Assembly (NCBI RefSeq): GCF_001692445.1
Contig: NZ_MAQA01000013.1
Coordinates: 1-64,000 of the forward strand
Source of the DNA: Oerskovia enterophila
Lineage (GTDB): Bacteria > Actinomycetota > Actinomycetes > Actinomycetales > Cellulomonadaceae
Length of the DNA stretch: 64,000 nucleotides
Reading direction: 5' to 3'
Shown: one piece after another, positions 29,067 to 38,765 of the stretch
Position numbering within the stretch: the first letter of the stretch is position 1
Layout of the letters: the number at the start of each line of letters is the position of its first letter
Notes under the pieces: generated by a model
Seen by the model: only the letters and a program-made list of their open reading frames with translations
What the model was told of the DNA's origin: nothing
Database searches by the model: none
Translations under genes and position numbers: made by a program

Positions 29067-29816
29067 TCAGCGGTCTGTGGGGTCCTCGCCGCGGGTCAGC
29101 GAGTCCCACGTCTCCTGCTCGTCGGGCTCGTCGGCCGGCGCCACTTCGGTGCGCCCTGCCGCCTGGGCCGCCGAGGCCGTCGTCGCGGGGCTCGAGGGGG
29201 TGCCCGTCCCGGCTCCGGCGTCGGACACCTCGGGTGCGGCGGCGTGTGTCCCGGCGTCGGGCCGGACGATCTCGTGGCGCGCGGACACGCGCCCCCACGT
29301 GGGCGAGGAGACCGCGGCCCACACGGCCGCGAGGACCACCAGCACGCCGACCGCCAGCGCCACCGCGGGCCAGGGCGTGAGCGTCACGGCGCTCGTCATC
29401 TCGGTGACGCCGGTCGCCTCGGCGACCGCCGACGTCGCTGCGGGCACGGGGTCGCGCAGGATCGCGGCGGCCGACGCGCTCACGACGACGCCGCTCGCTG
29501 CGGCCACGACCAGGACGACCCAGCGCCCGACCCGGCCCACGAGTCCCAGCGCCAGGGCGGCGGCCACGACGACCAGGGCCCCCGCGCCCACTCCCGGCGC
29601 CGCCGTGGTCCCGGTGACGTGCACCTGGACGTCGGCGTCGAGGGCCGTCGCCCCCGAGGTGCGCAGCCACGTCGGGGCGGCCGCCGCGAGGGCGCCGGCA
29701 CCGAGCACGAGCAGCAGCAGGATCGCGCTACGGCGGGCAAGCCGCCACGAGCGGGGCGTCCGAGCCGCCCCTGCGGCCGGCTGGGCGGCGGGCACGGTCG
29801 CTCCGGGGCCGCTCAC
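29067..29816 (-). CDS. Trp-operon-associated membrane protein (TIGR02234/PF09534)
   Basis: A 249-residue protein with about four transmembrane helices and a long charged C-tail (about 75 residues, rich in Ala, Asp, Glu, Thr). The pattern of RSAILLLLVLGAGALAAAAPTWL, a periplasmic loop, and two further helix pairs matches the Trp_oprn_chp family that follows trpE in actinobacteria. GTG start at 29816 overlaps the trpE stop by 4 nt, so expression tracks trpE. Role unknown. Confidence 0.88.
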   Translation of the reverse strand: MSGPGATVPAAQPAAGAARTPRSWRLARRSAILLLLVLGAGALAAAAPTWLRTSGATALDADVQVHVTGTTAAPGVGAGALVVVAAALALGLVGRVGRWVVLVVAAASGVVVSASAAAILRDPVPAATSAVAEATGVTEMTSAVTLTPWPAVALAVGVLVVLAAVWAAVSSPTWGRVSARHEIVRPDAGTHAAAPEVSDAGAGTGTPSSPATTASAAQAAGRTEVAPADEPDEQETWDSLTRGEDPTDR

Positions 29817-31399
29817 GCCAGGCTCCGCAGCCGGGCCGCGAGCTGGACCGCCCGGACCGCCGCGGCGGCCTTGTTGCGCGACTCCTCGTACTCGAGGGCC
29901 GGCACCGAATCGGCCACGATCCCGCCCCCGGCCTGGACGCTCGCGCGTCCGTCGCGGATCAGGGCGGTGCGGATCGCGATGGCCATGTCCATGTTGCCGT
30001 CGAAGTCGAAGTAGCCGACGGTCCCGCCGTAGATCCCGCGCGAGGCCGGCTCGAGCTCGTCGATCAGGGCGATCGCCCGCGGCTTGGGCGCGCCCGAGAG
30101 CGTGCCCGCGGGGAACGTCGCGCGCAGCACGTCGAGCGCCCTGGCCCCCTGGCGCAGCGTCCCGACCACGGTCGAGCACAGGTGCATGATGTGGCTGAAG
30201 CGCTTGGTCACCATGAACTCGACGACCTCTACCGAGGCCGGCTCGCACACCTTCACCAGGTCGTTGCGCGAGAGGTCCACGAGCATGAGGTGCTCGGCAC
30301 GCTCCTTGGGGTCCGCGAGGAGCTCCTCGCCCAGCGCGACGTCCTGCTCGGGCGTCGCGCCGCGCGGGCGCGACCCCGCGATCGGGAACGTGACCACGTG
30401 CCCGTCGTCGACCTTGACGAGCGTCTCGGGGCTCGAGCCGACCACCGCGAAGTCCGAGCCGTCGGCGTCCGTGAGCTGGAAGTAGTACATGTACGGGCTC
30501 GGGTTGATGGTCCGCAGGGCCCGGTAGACGTCGAGCGGCGAGGCCGGGCAGTCCAGGTCGAGCCGCTGGGAGATCACGATCTGGAAGACCTCGCCGTCAC
30601 GGATCGCGTCCTTGCCGGCGAGCACCGCGGTCTCGAACTCCTCGCGCGTCGAGCGGAACTCGAGCTCCGGTTCGGCGACGTCCGCGACCACCGCGGCCGA
30701 CGATCCTCCCCCGGTCCCCGCCACGAGCTCGCGCTGCATGCGGTCGAGGCGCGAGACCGCGTCGGCGTACGCCTCGTCGACGCGCTCGTCGGTGTCGTCG
30801 AAGTTGATCGCGTTGGCCACGAGCCACACGCTGCCCTCGCGGTGGTCCACGACCGCGAGGTCGGTCGCGAGGCACAGCGTGACCTCGGGCACGCCCAGCT
30901 CGTCGGGTGCGTTCGCGGGCAGCGTGGACTCCCAGTGACGCACGACGTCCCACCCCAGCGCACCCGCGAGTCCGCCGGTCAGGGGCGGCAGCCCGTCGAT
31001 CGCGGGGGTGCGCAGCGCGTCGAGCGTCCGCTCGAGCACGTCCACGACGTCGCCCGTGGTCGGGACGCCCGCGGGCACGTCCCCGGTCCAGACGGCCTGG
31101 CCGTCGCGCGCCGTGAGCGTCGCACGCGACGCGACCCCCACGAACGAGTAGCGCGCCCAGCTGCCGTCGACCTCGGCGGACTCCAGCACGAACGTCCCGG
31201 GCCGCCCCTGCGCGAGGGTGCGGTACAGGCCCACGGGCGTGACGTCGTCGGCCAGGAGGCGGCGCACCACCGGGACCACGCGACGCGAGGTCGCGAGCGC
31301 ACGGAAGCCCTCGACCGCGGGCCAGGTCTCGCCCCAGGGCAGGCCGGCCGCAGGGACCGCGGGGGCGGTCGGGTCGATCGGGGGCGTCGAGCCGGTCAC
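29813..31399 (-). CDS. trpE: Anthranilate synthase component I
   Basis: A 528-residue chorismate-using enzyme making anthranilate. It has the N-terminal regulatory segment with a feedback-type motif ([19 protein letters not shown]) and the catalytic C-terminal domain with [46 protein letters not shown], and [15 protein letters not shown]. The GTG start at 31399 overlaps the hisI stop by 4 nt. The glutaminase partner TrpG is not encoded in this window. Confidence 0.97.
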   Translation of the reverse strand: MTGSTPPIDPTAPAVPAAGLPWGETWPAVEGFRALATSRRVVPVVRRLLADDVTPVGLYRTLAQGRPGTFVLESAEVDGSWARYSFVGVASRATLTARDGQAVWTGDVPAGVPTTGDVVDVLERTLDALRTPAIDGLPPLTGGLAGALGWDVVRHWESTLPANAPDELGVPEVTLCLATDLAVVDHREGSVWLVANAINFDDTDERVDEAYADAVSRLDRMQRELVAGTGGGSSAAVVADVAEPELEFRSTREEFETAVLAGKDAIRDGEVFQIVISQRLDLDCPASPLDVYRALRTINPSPYMYYFQLTDADGSDFAVVGSSPETLVKVDDGHVVTFPIAGSRPRGATPEQDVALGEELLADPKERAEHLMLVDLSRNDLVKVCEPASVEVVEFMVTKRFSHIMHLCSTVVGTLRQGARALDVLRATFPAGTLSGAPKPRAIALIDELEPASRGIYGGTVGYFDFDGNMDMAIAIRTALIRDGRASVQAGGGIVADSVPALEYEESRNKAAAAVRAVQLAARLRSLA

Positions 31400-31977
31400 A
31401 GCGTCTTCTCCTCGGAGGTCTCGTTCTCGGGGCGGTGGCCCACCGCAGCGCCCAGGTCGCCGCCGGCCTCGAAGCACGTGCGGGCGCCCGTGTGGCAGGC
31501 CGCGCCCACCTGGTCGGCACGGACCAGGAGCGCGTCACCGTCGCAGTCGATCGCGACGGACTTGACCCACTGCGCGTGGCCCGACGTGTCGCCCTTGCGC
31601 CAGTACTCCTGCCGCGAGCGCGACCAGAAGGTCACGCGTCCCGTCGTCAGCGTCCGGCGCAGCGCCTCGTCGTCCATCCAGCCGAGCATGAGCACCTCGC
31701 CCGTGTCGTGCTGCTGGACGATCGCGGCGACCAGCCCGTCCGCGTCCCGCTTGAGACGGGCGGCGAGCGGTGCGGGCAGCGTGTCGGCGACGTCGCGGGA
31801 CCGCTCGGCGGCGAGGGGCGGGTCTGCGGGGACGGGCTCGGCGGTGTTCTGGGGCACCCGAGAATCCTGCCAGATCCCCAGGGTCCCCGGGTCCCCGTCC
31901 CGCTCAGCGGTCCGGGCGGCCCGGGAGGCCGTCCGTCCGTCCCCGTCGGGGGCCCGCTCGCCCCGCTGCTCGGTCAT
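31396..31977 (-). CDS. hisI: Phosphoribosyl-AMP cyclohydrolase
   Basis: A 193-residue HisI, acting in histidine synthesis. The catalytic domain (about residues 70-180) has [44 protein letters not shown] and the zinc Cys pair in CHTGARTCF. It is not fused to HisE. The ATG at 31977 overlaps the stop of the ABC gene upstream (ATGA), which favours this start even though it gives an N-terminal extension of about 60 residues not usual in HisI; a GTG about 40 codons later is the alternative. Confidence 0.94.
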   Translation of the reverse strand: MTEQRGERAPDGDGRTASRAARTAERDGDPGTLGIWQDSRVPQNTAEPVPADPPLAAERSRDVADTLPAPLAARLKRDADGLVAAIVQQHDTGEVLMLGWMDDEALRRTLTTGRVTFWSRSRQEYWRKGDTSGHAQWVKSVAIDCDGDALLVRADQVGAACHTGARTCFEAGGDLGAAVGHRPENETSEEKTL

Positions 31978-33905
31978 CGGGTCTGCGCGACCCAGGACGC
32001 GTGCATCGAGGCGTAGACGCCGCCCGCGGCCGCGAGCTCGGCGTGCGGCCCGACCTCGACCACGTGGCCTGCGTCGACGACCACGACGAGGTCCGCGGCC
32101 TCGGCGGTCGAGAGCCGGTGCGCGATCGTGATGGTGCTGCGTCCTGCGGTCAGCGAGTCGAGGGCTCGGGCGATACGCACCTCGGTCGCGGGGTCGACCG
32201 CGGACGTCGCCTCGTCGAGGACCAGCAGGTCGGCCTCGGCGAGGTACGCACGGGCGATCGCGACGAGCTGTCGCTCGCCCGCGGACAGAGCCTCACCACG
32301 CTGCCCGACGGCGGAGCCCAGCCCGTCCGGCAGGTCCGCGACCCAGTCGGTCAGGCCGAGCTCGGCGACCGCGGCGTCGATGCGGTCCGCGTGCCGGGCC
32401 GCGGTCTGCGCCGGGGTCTCGCCCGTGCCCGCCTCGTCCGGGGCACCCGGGGCACCTGCCGACGTGTCCCGCACGCCGTAGGCGATGTTCTCGGCGAGCG
32501 TCCCGTCGAACAGGAACCCCTCCTGCGGGACGAGGACCACACGCTCGCGCAGGCTCGCCGCCGACAGGTCGCGCAGGTCCACCCCGTCGAGCCGGACCGC
32601 GCCGGACGTGGGGTCCATGAGCCGGGTGACGAGCTTGGCGATCGTCGTCTTGCCCGAGCCCGTCGCGCCCACGACCGCGACCGAGGTACGGGCCGGGAAG
32701 TCGAGGTCCACGCCGTGCAGCACCTCGGGGCCGTCGGGGTAGGCGAACCGGACGTCCTCGAGCCGCACGTGCGCGGGGCCCCGGGGAGAACGCACGCCCT
32801 GGGCGCCCTTGTCGACCACCTGGACGGGAGTCTCGACGACGGCCAGCACGCGACGCCAGCCCGCGACGGCGTTCTGCAGCTCGTTGAGGATCTCGGTCGC
32901 CATCTGCACCGGCCCCGTGAAGAGCTGGACCAGGAAGAGGAACGCGAGCAGCTGACCCGCGGTGATGGACCCGTCGATGCCGAGCAGCGTACCGACGACC
33001 ACCACGACGGCCAGCACGAGGTTCGCGACGAGCACACCGCTCGAGAAGACCGTCGAGACGAGCACCTGCGCGCGGACCATGCCCTTGCGCGTGCTCTCGA
33101 CCGCGGCGTCCACGCGGCGCGCGGTGCGCTCCCCGACGCCGTAGGCGCGGATCGTCTCGGCGCCCACGACCGACTCGGAGATGGCCCCGAGCATCGCGCC
33201 GACGCGCTCGCGCAGCGCCGTGTAGGCGCCGTTGACGCGGCCCTGGGCGGGGCGGAGGATCAGGAAGAGCGGCACGAAGCAGGCCCACACGAGCAGCGTG
33301 AGCTGCCACGAGTAGAACGCCATGAGGAGCGTCGCGGCACCGATCTGCAGCACCGAGACGAGCAGCATGATGCCGCCCCACTGGACGAACAGCGAGATGG
33401 TGTCGACGTCGCTCGTGACGCGCGAGACCAGGGCCCCGCGACGCTCGGTGCTCTGCGTGAGGACCGAGAGGTCGTGCACGTGCCGGAAGGCCCGCACGCG
33501 CAGGCTCGCGAGCCCCGCCTCGGTCGAGCGGAAGAGCCGGACGTTGACGAGCGCCGAGCACAGCCCCGCGACCACCAGGACGAGCGCGGCGGCACCGACC
33601 AGCAGCGCCACCCGGCTCGTGTCGGGACCACCCGGGGCCATGATGCCGCTGTCGACCGTCTGCTGGACGGTGATGGGGACGACGATCCGCCCGAGGGCCG
33701 CGACGACGGCCAGGAGCAGCGTTCCCCAGATGCCCACGAGGATCTCTGGCGACATCTGGACGCCCTTGCGCAGGGTCGCGAAGACGCCCAGCGAGCTCGC
33801 CGAGGCGATCCGGGCGCCGGTCGCGTCCTCGACGACGACCTCGGGCTTGGCCTTGGCCCCGCGGCGGCGGCCGCGAGCCGACGTGGGTGTGGTGGTGGTG
33901 CTCAC
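31974..33905 (-). CDS. ABC exporter half-transporter, catalytically complete subunit
   Basis: A 643-residue type IV ABC exporter with about six helices (residues 50-330) and a nucleotide-binding domain. Walker A is [10 protein letters not shown], Walker [14 protein letters not shown] and the switch His is in ITIAHRLST, but the signature is LSAGER instead of LSGGQ. GTG start at 33905 overlaps the stop of the other half by 4 nt. The N-terminal 25 residues are Thr/Arg/Lys-rich. The two halves should form a heterodimer with one full and one degenerate ATP site. It heads straight into hisI with a 4-nt overlap. Substrate unknown. Confidence 0.93.
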   Translation of the reverse strand: MSTTTTPTSARGRRRGAKAKPEVVVEDATGARIASASSLGVFATLRKGVQMSPEILVGIWGTLLLAVVAALGRIVVPITVQQTVDSGIMAPGGPDTSRVALLVGAAALVLVVAGLCSALVNVRLFRSTEAGLASLRVRAFRHVHDLSVLTQSTERRGALVSRVTSDVDTISLFVQWGGIMLLVSVLQIGAATLLMAFYSWQLTLLVWACFVPLFLILRPAQGRVNGAYTALRERVGAMLGAISESVVGAETIRAYGVGERTARRVDAAVESTRKGMVRAQVLVSTVFSSGVLVANLVLAVVVVVGTLLGIDGSITAGQLLAFLFLVQLFTGPVQMATEILNELQNAVAGWRRVLAVVETPVQVVDKGAQGVRSPRGPAHVRLEDVRFAYPDGPEVLHGVDLDFPARTSVAVVGATGSGKTTIAKLVTRLMDPTSGAVRLDGVDLRDLSAASLRERVVLVPQEGFLFDGTLAENIAYGVRDTSAGAPGAPDEAGTGETPAQTAARHADRIDAAVAELGLTDWVADLPDGLGSAVGQRGEALSAGERQLVAIARAYLAEADLLVLDEATSAVDPATEVRIARALDSLTAGRSTITIAHRLSTAEAADLVVVVDAGHVVEVGPHAELAAAGGVYASMHASWVAQTR

Positions 33906-36082
33906 TCGGTCACGGTCCCTTCCTCGGCGTGGCGCACGATCTCGTCGGTCTCTTCCTGCTCGCGGCGTTCGACGTCCTCCCGGTCGCCGCGGCTCGCCGT
34001 CCCGTCGAGCCCGTCCGGCCCGTCGAGCCCGTCCGGCCCGTCGAGCTCCTCCGCCTCGGCCTCGGCCCGGCGCTCGGCCTCGCGCTGGTAGGCCGTGGCG
34101 AGCTCGCGGTAGCCCGCGTCGCGGGCGAGCAGCTCGGTGTGCGTCCCGACGTCGACCACGCGCCCCGACTCGACGTGGACGACCTGGTCCGCGAGCGCGA
34201 CGCTCGACATGCGGTAGGCGACCATGACGACCGTGGGGTGCTCCGCCGTCGGGCCCGGAGCCGTAGGACCCTCCCCGCGCAGGCCCGCGAGGATCTGCTG
34301 CTCCACGCGCGGGTCGACGGCGGAGGTCGCGTCGTCGAGCACCAGCAGGCGCGGGGAGCGCACCAGGGCGCGCGCGATCGCGAGCCGCTGACGCTGCCCG
34401 CCCGACAGGTTCGAGCCGCGCTCGCCCAGGGGCGAGTCGAGACCACCGGGCAGGCGGGAGACCACGTCGTCGACCTTGGCCAGGCGCAGCGCGTCCCACA
34501 CCTGCTCGTCGGTGGGGCCCTCGCCCTGGTCCGCGAGCGTCACGTTGGAACGCACCGTGTCCTCGAAGATGAAGGTCGACTGCGCGACGAGCGCGACCTG
34601 ACCCGTCAGGTCGGACGCGAGCGCCTCGCGCACGTCCACGCCGTCGATGAGCACCCGGCCGCGCGTGGGGTCGGACAGGCGCGCCAGGAGCGAGACGAGC
34701 GTGGTCTTGCCCGCACCCGTGGGCCCGACGACCGCGACAGTGCGGCCCGGAGCCAGGTCGAGCTCGATGTCGTCGAGCAGCGTGACGTCGCGGCCCCCCG
34801 CTCGCACGTCGACGCCCACGCCCTCGAACCGCACCGCGGCACCGCCCGTCGCGGCGGGCAGCCGCTGCTCGCCCGCGACCGGGATGCCCGGCGCGTCGAG
34901 CACGCTCGCGATGCGCTCGTAGCCGACGAGCGCGCGCGGCAGCTCGCCCAGGACCCAGCCGAACGCACGGACCGGGACGGCCATGATGGTCAGCAGGTAG
35001 GCGGCCGTCACGACCTCGCCCGTGTCGACCGCACCGGCCGCGACGCGCGCGGCCCCCACACCCAGCACCAGGAGCGTGCCGAGCGAGGGCAGGAGCTCGA
35101 TGACCGGGTCGAAGAACGCCCGCACGACGCCCACCCGGACGTTGGCGGCCCGCAGCTCGTCGGTCCGCGCGGCGAAGCGCTGCTCCTCGCGGGCCTCGGT
35201 GCCGAGCGACTTGACGAGCAGCGCGGCCTCGAAGCTCTCGTGCGCGACGTCCGAGACCTCTGCCCGCAGCTGCTGCGCGTGCGTGATCGCGGGCGACATG
35301 TACTTCTGGAACACGACGTTGACCACGATCGCGAGCGGGATCACGACCAGAGCGGCGCACGCGAGCCACACGTCGATGCGGAAGAGCATGACCGCCGACA
35401 CGCCGATCATCACGACCACGCCGAGCGCGAAGGGCAGCGGGTTGAAGACGCCCGTGGCCGCCTCGACGTCGGAGTTCGCGTTCGACAGCAGCTGGCCCGC
35501 CGGGTGCGCCCGGTGCCACGACATGGGCAGGCGCAGGTACTGGTGCGTGACCGCGGTGCGGTGCCCGGCCTGGATGTTCGCGTAGCCGTAGCCCGCGAAG
35601 ATGCGGCGGCCGGCGACCGTGAGCGCGAGCGTGAGCGCGATCGCGACCAGGACGAGGCCCGCGACCCACAGGTCGTCGCGCGCGTCCGCGTCGCCTGCGA
35701 GCGCCGGGACGACGACCTCGTCCGTCACGCGGCCGACCGCGAGGCTGATGAGGACCGTCGTCGCGCCGAACAGCGCGGAGGCCGTGATCGCCAGGACGTA
35801 GACGCGCCACTCCGACCGCATGCCGCGCCCCATGAGCTGGAGCGAGCGGCGGGTCCGCGAGCCGGTCAGGGCGTGCCGTTCGCGCGCCGCGGGCCCGGGG
35901 GGCGTCCCTGGTCCGTCGGCTGCGCCACGTCCCGTGGACGGCGCACGGCCGGGACGGGAGGCTCCGCCGGTGGAGGAGGGCTGGTGCGGGCTGGCGCCGT
36001 CCGGACGGCCGGGCGCTGCGCCGGTGGGCGCGTCCTGGGTCCGAGGCGTGGTGTTCGTGGGGGTGCTCCGTCGCGCGGACAC
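33902..36082 (-). CDS. ABC exporter half-transporter, degenerate-site subunit
   Basis: A 726-residue half-transporter. A Pro/Ser-rich N-tail of about 70 residues comes before six helices. The nucleotide-binding domain has Walker A GPTGAGKTT and signature LSGGQ, but the catalytic Glu after Walker B is Asp (LLVLDDATSAVDP) and the switch His is Tyr (VVMVAYRMSS). The C-tail carries DGPDGL repeats from an 18-bp DNA repeat (about 34005-34045). It starts with GTG at 36082, 78 bp from a divergent gene. With the downstream half it forms the heterodimeric exporter, in which this subunit contributes the non-hydrolysing site. Confidence 0.92.
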   Translation of the reverse strand: MSARRSTPTNTTPRTQDAPTGAAPGRPDGASPHQPSSTGGASRPGRAPSTGRGAADGPGTPPGPAARERHALTGSRTRRSLQLMGRGMRSEWRVYVLAITASALFGATTVLISLAVGRVTDEVVVPALAGDADARDDLWVAGLVLVAIALTLALTVAGRRIFAGYGYANIQAGHRTAVTHQYLRLPMSWHRAHPAGQLLSNANSDVEAATGVFNPLPFALGVVVMIGVSAVMLFRIDVWLACAALVVIPLAIVVNVVFQKYMSPAITHAQQLRAEVSDVAHESFEAALLVKSLGTEAREEQRFAARTDELRAANVRVGVVRAFFDPVIELLPSLGTLLVLGVGAARVAAGAVDTGEVVTAAYLLTIMAVPVRAFGWVLGELPRALVGYERIASVLDAPGIPVAGEQRLPAATGGAAVRFEGVGVDVRAGGRDVTLLDDIELDLAPGRTVAVVGPTGAGKTTLVSLLARLSDPTRGRVLIDGVDVREALASDLTGQVALVAQSTFIFEDTVRSNVTLADQGEGPTDEQVWDALRLAKVDDVVSRLPGGLDSPLGERGSNLSGGQRQRLAIARALVRSPRLLVLDDATSAVDPRVEQQILAGLRGEGPTAPGPTAEHPTVVMVAYRMSSVALADQVVHVESGRVVDVGTHTELLARDAGYRELATAYQREAERRAEAEAEELDGPDGLDGPDGLDGTASRGDREDVERREQEETDEIVRHAEEGTVTE

Positions 36083-36160
36083 GGACGATCCTCGTCTTTC
36101 GTGGGGGTTGGCACGATCTTCTCACACGGGACACTCCGTCCCGCGTGCGAGCATGGCCTG

Positions 36161-36880
36161 ATGCAGCCCACCGCCTGGCACGCCCACGAGCGCGCCTCCC
36201 TCGTCCACGCACTCACGCAGGCCGGCCCCGACGCCCCGACCCTGTGCGACGGGTGGCAGACACGTCACCTCGCCGCACACATGATCCTGCGCGAGCACCA
36301 GCCCTGGACCCAGGCGGGCGCGAACGGCGGCCCGCTGCACGACTGGTCCGACTCCAGGCTCCAGGACCTCGCGGCGACCGCGCTCGCGCCGGGTGGGTAC
36401 GCCGCGCTGCTCGCGCGCATCGAGCAGGCGCCCGCCTCGTGGAGCCCGTGGTCGTGGGCCGGGAACCTCGTGAACCTCGTCGAGTACTTCGTGCACACCG
36501 AGGACGTGCGGCGGGGCACCTGGGCCGGAGGCCCAGGAGGCGCCGGCGCTGCTGTCGACCAGCCGCGCGACCTCTCCCCCGGGCTCGAGGACGCCCTGTG
36601 GGCGCAGCTGCGGCGCGGCGCGCGCCTGTTCTACCGGCGGTCCCCCGTGGGTGTCGTGCTCGTGGTGCCCGGCGGCCCGCGCCTCGCGGTCAAGGCCCCG
36701 CCGACACGGCCGACCGACGACGGCCGTCTGCCCGGCACGGTGGTCGTCACGGGCGAAGTGGGCGAGCTCGTGCTCCACGCGTTCGGCCGAGGCCTCCACG
36801 CGGGTCTGACCCTCCAGGGCGACGTCGCCGACCGTGCGGCGCTCGACGCCGTGGTGCCGGGTCCGCGCTCGGGCGAGTGA
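36161..36880 (+). CDS. TIGR03085-type metal-binding protein (DinB/maleylpyruvate isomerase fold)
   Basis: A 239-residue protein of the TIGR03085 family. The N-terminal four-helix bundle shows LCDGWQTRHLAAHMILRE and NLVEYFVHTEDVRRG, giving the His residues for metal binding seen in mycothiol-dependent maleylpyruvate isomerase-like proteins. The C-terminal part is a small beta domain. It is divergent from the ABC exporter genes and its end faces hisF across a bidirectional hairpin. A mycothiol-linked role is plausible since mshC is present, but unproven. Confidence 0.82.
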   Translation: MQPTAWHAHERASLVHALTQAGPDAPTLCDGWQTRHLAAHMILREHQPWTQAGANGGPLHDWSDSRLQDLAATALAPGGYAALLARIEQAPASWSPWSWAGNLVNLVEYFVHTEDVRRGTWAGGPGGAGAAVDQPRDLSPGLEDALWAQLRRGARLFYRRSPVGVVLVVPGGPRLAVKAPPTRPTDDGRLPGTVVVTGEVGELVLHAFGRGLHAGLTLQGDVADRAALDAVVPGPRSGE

Positions 36881-36927
36881 CGCCGTCGGGCGCTCTGCTC
36901 GTTCTGCCTCCCCGGGTGCGGGGGGCG

Positions 36928-36963
36928 CGTGGGGCGCGCCGGGACCTCCCGGCGCGCCCCACG
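36928..36963. terminator. Bidirectional hairpin between convergent genes
   Basis: A perfect 16-bp stem (36928-36943 with 36948-36963), loop ACCT, between the stop codons of the TIGR03085 gene and hisF. Confidence 0.8.
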
Positions 36964-36971
36964 ACCGGACC

Positions 36972-37742
36972 TCAGCGGACCAGGACGCCCGCTTCGCGCA
37001 TGTGCGCCTTGACGTCGCCGATCGTCAGCGTCCGGAAGTGGAAGACGCTCGCCGCGAGGACCGCGTCGGCCCCTGCCTGAGCCGCCTGCGCGAAGTGCTC
37101 CGGGGTGCCCGCTCCTCCGCTCGCGATGAGCGGGACGCTCACCTCGGGGCGCACGGCCGCGAACATCTCCAGGTCGAACCCGCTCGTCATGCCGTCGGCG
37201 TCCATCGAGTTCAGCAGGATCTCCCCCGCCCCCAGCCGCGCCGCGCGCGCGGCCCACTCGACGGCGTCGATGCCCGTGCCGCGGCGGCCGCCGTGCGTGG
37301 TCACCTCGTAGCCCGACTCGGTGCGGGTCTCGCCGGTCACGCGACGGGCGTCGACCGAGAGCACGAGCACCTGGCTGCCGAACCGGTCCGCGATCTCCGC
37401 GATGAGCTCGGGACGGGCGATCGCGGCCGTGTTGACGCCCACCTTGTCCGCGCCCGCGCGCAGCAGCTTGTCCACGTCGTCCGTGGTGCGCACACCGCCC
37501 CCGACCGTGAGCGGCACGAAGACCTGCTCGGCCGTGCGCCGCACCACGTCGTACGTGGTCTCGCGGTTGCCCGACGACGCCGAGACGTCGAGGAACGTCA
37601 GCTCGTCGGCCCCCTCGGCGTCGTAGCGGGCCGCGAGCTCGACCGGGTCGCCCGCGTCCCGCAGGTTCTCGAAGTTGACCCCCTTGACGACGCGACCGGC
37701 GTCGACGTCCAGGCAGGGGATGACACGGACCGTGACCGACAT
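36972..37742 (-). CDS. hisF: Imidazole glycerol phosphate synthase cyclase subunit
   Basis: A 256-residue TIM barrel that makes IGP and AICAR in histidine synthesis. The N-terminus [20 protein letters not shown] holds the first catalytic Asp, with [49 protein letters not shown] and PLIASGGAG. The ATG at 37742 lies 3 nt after the FKBP gene, so it is transcribed with it. It stands alone here: hisI is 5 kb away and other his genes are outside the window. Confidence 0.97.
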   Translation of the reverse strand: MSVTVRVIPCLDVDAGRVVKGVNFENLRDAGDPVELAARYDAEGADELTFLDVSASSGNRETTYDVVRRTAEQVFVPLTVGGGVRTTDDVDKLLRAGADKVGVNTAAIARPELIAEIADRFGSQVLVLSVDARRVTGETRTESGYEVTTHGGRRGTGIDAVEWAARAARLGAGEILLNSMDADGMTSGFDLEMFAAVRPEVSVPLIASGGAGTPEHFAQAAQAGADAVLAASVFHFRTLTIGDVKAHMREAGVLVR

Positions 37743-37745
37743 GAG

Positions 37746-38672
37746 CTATTGACCTTCCGTCTGACCTTCGGAGCCCGGGGTCTCGTCGACCACCGGGAAG
37801 TGTGCGTCCAGGACGTCCACGACGTAGACCAGGGTCTCGTCCGCGTACGGCTTGGCGGTCCCCGCGTAGGCGAGCGACGGGGGGACGACCAGCAGCACCT
37901 GGCTGCCGACGCTCTGCTCGAGCAGGCCCTGCTCCCACCCCTCGATGATCTGGCCGATGCCGACCATGGTCGAGGCGGGCAGGGCCCCGGGCGTCCAGTT
38001 CGAGTCGACGACCTCGCCCGTGGACCACGCGACCCCCGTGAAGCGGACCGTGATGACCTGGCCCGCCTCGATCTGCACGCCGCCGCCCCGCACGAGAGGC
38101 TGGACGATCAGGTCGCCCGGCGGGGCCGTGCCCGCAGGCACCTCGACCGTCGGGGCGCCCTCGGCGTCGAGCGTCACGACCGGGAGCCCCTCGACCGGCG
38201 CGACCGCCTCCCCGCTCGCCCGGGAGGGCAGCACGTCGATCACGAGCACGACCGGGACGTCGTCCGTCTCCTCGAGGTACAGGACGCGGGCACCGACGCG
38301 CTGGCCCACGAGCGCGTCGACGACCTCCGACCCGAGGTCCTCGTCGGTGAGCTCGTGCGGCGCGGGAGCGTCGATGAACGTGCTCTGGATCACCGACCCG
38401 TCGCGCCCGTCGACCGCGTACATGTTCAGGAGCACCGGCTGTCCCTCGACGAGGGCCTCGCCCGTCCCGGGCACGAGGACCTCGGACCGCGTCTCGGGGA
38501 TCGTCAGCGGCTGGTCGAACGCGACCACAGGGGGCTCGCCGAGCAGACCCGAGACCGCGACCTCGGTGTGGGCGGGAGCCGCGTTCCCCGTCGGTTCGGC
38601 GCAACCGGCGGCGGACACCGCGACCAGCAGGCCCAGGACGACGGCCGCAGACCGGCGGGACACACGACGCAC
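37746..38672 (-). CDS. FKBP-type peptidyl-prolyl isomerase lipoprotein
   Basis: A 308-residue exported lipoprotein. The signal peptide ends in the lipobox VSAAGC (Cys at about residue 25). Two FKBP-like parts follow: a degenerate one (about 60-155) and a canonical one (about 190-290) with VITVRFTGVAWSTGEVVDSNW, GQIIEGWEQGLLEQSVGSQVLLVVPPSLAY and VYVVDVLDA. It should help proline isomerisation in exported proteins. GTG at 38672 is chosen because GAGGAG lies 4-5 nt upstream and the signal peptide then starts with basic residues. Expressed with hisF 3 nt downstream. Confidence 0.9.
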   Translation of the reverse strand: MRRVSRRSAAVVLGLLVAVSAAGCAEPTGNAAPAHTEVAVSGLLGEPPVVAFDQPLTIPETRSEVLVPGTGEALVEGQPVLLNMYAVDGRDGSVIQSTFIDAPAPHELTDEDLGSEVVDALVGQRVGARVLYLEETDDVPVVLVIDVLPSRASGEAVAPVEGLPVVTLDAEGAPTVEVPAGTAPPGDLIVQPLVRGGGVQIEAGQVITVRFTGVAWSTGEVVDSNWTPGALPASTMVGIGQIIEGWEQGLLEQSVGSQVLLVVPPSLAYAGTAKPYADETLVYVVDVLDAHFPVVDETPGSEGQTEGQ

Positions 38673-38738
38673 GACGCTCCTCGGGCGGACGGGACAGGGA
38701 GCCACCACCTTAACGGTGGAGGCTCCCCGGCCGGTGCT

Positions 38739-38761
38739 CGGTCCGTCCCGCGGGCGGACCG
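38739..38761 (-). terminator. Small hairpin after pafA
   Basis: A 10-bp stem including one G-U pair (38739-38748 with 38752-38761), 3-nt loop, 4 bp beyond the pafA stop. It may end most proteasome-operon transcripts before the FKBP gene. Confidence 0.45.
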
Positions 38762-38765
38762 CTCG

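Noticed and set aside
34005-34045. 18-bp repeat coding for DGPDGL as a mobile element
   Set aside because: Only about two copies inside the C-tail of an ABC subunit; a local duplication is enough to explain it.
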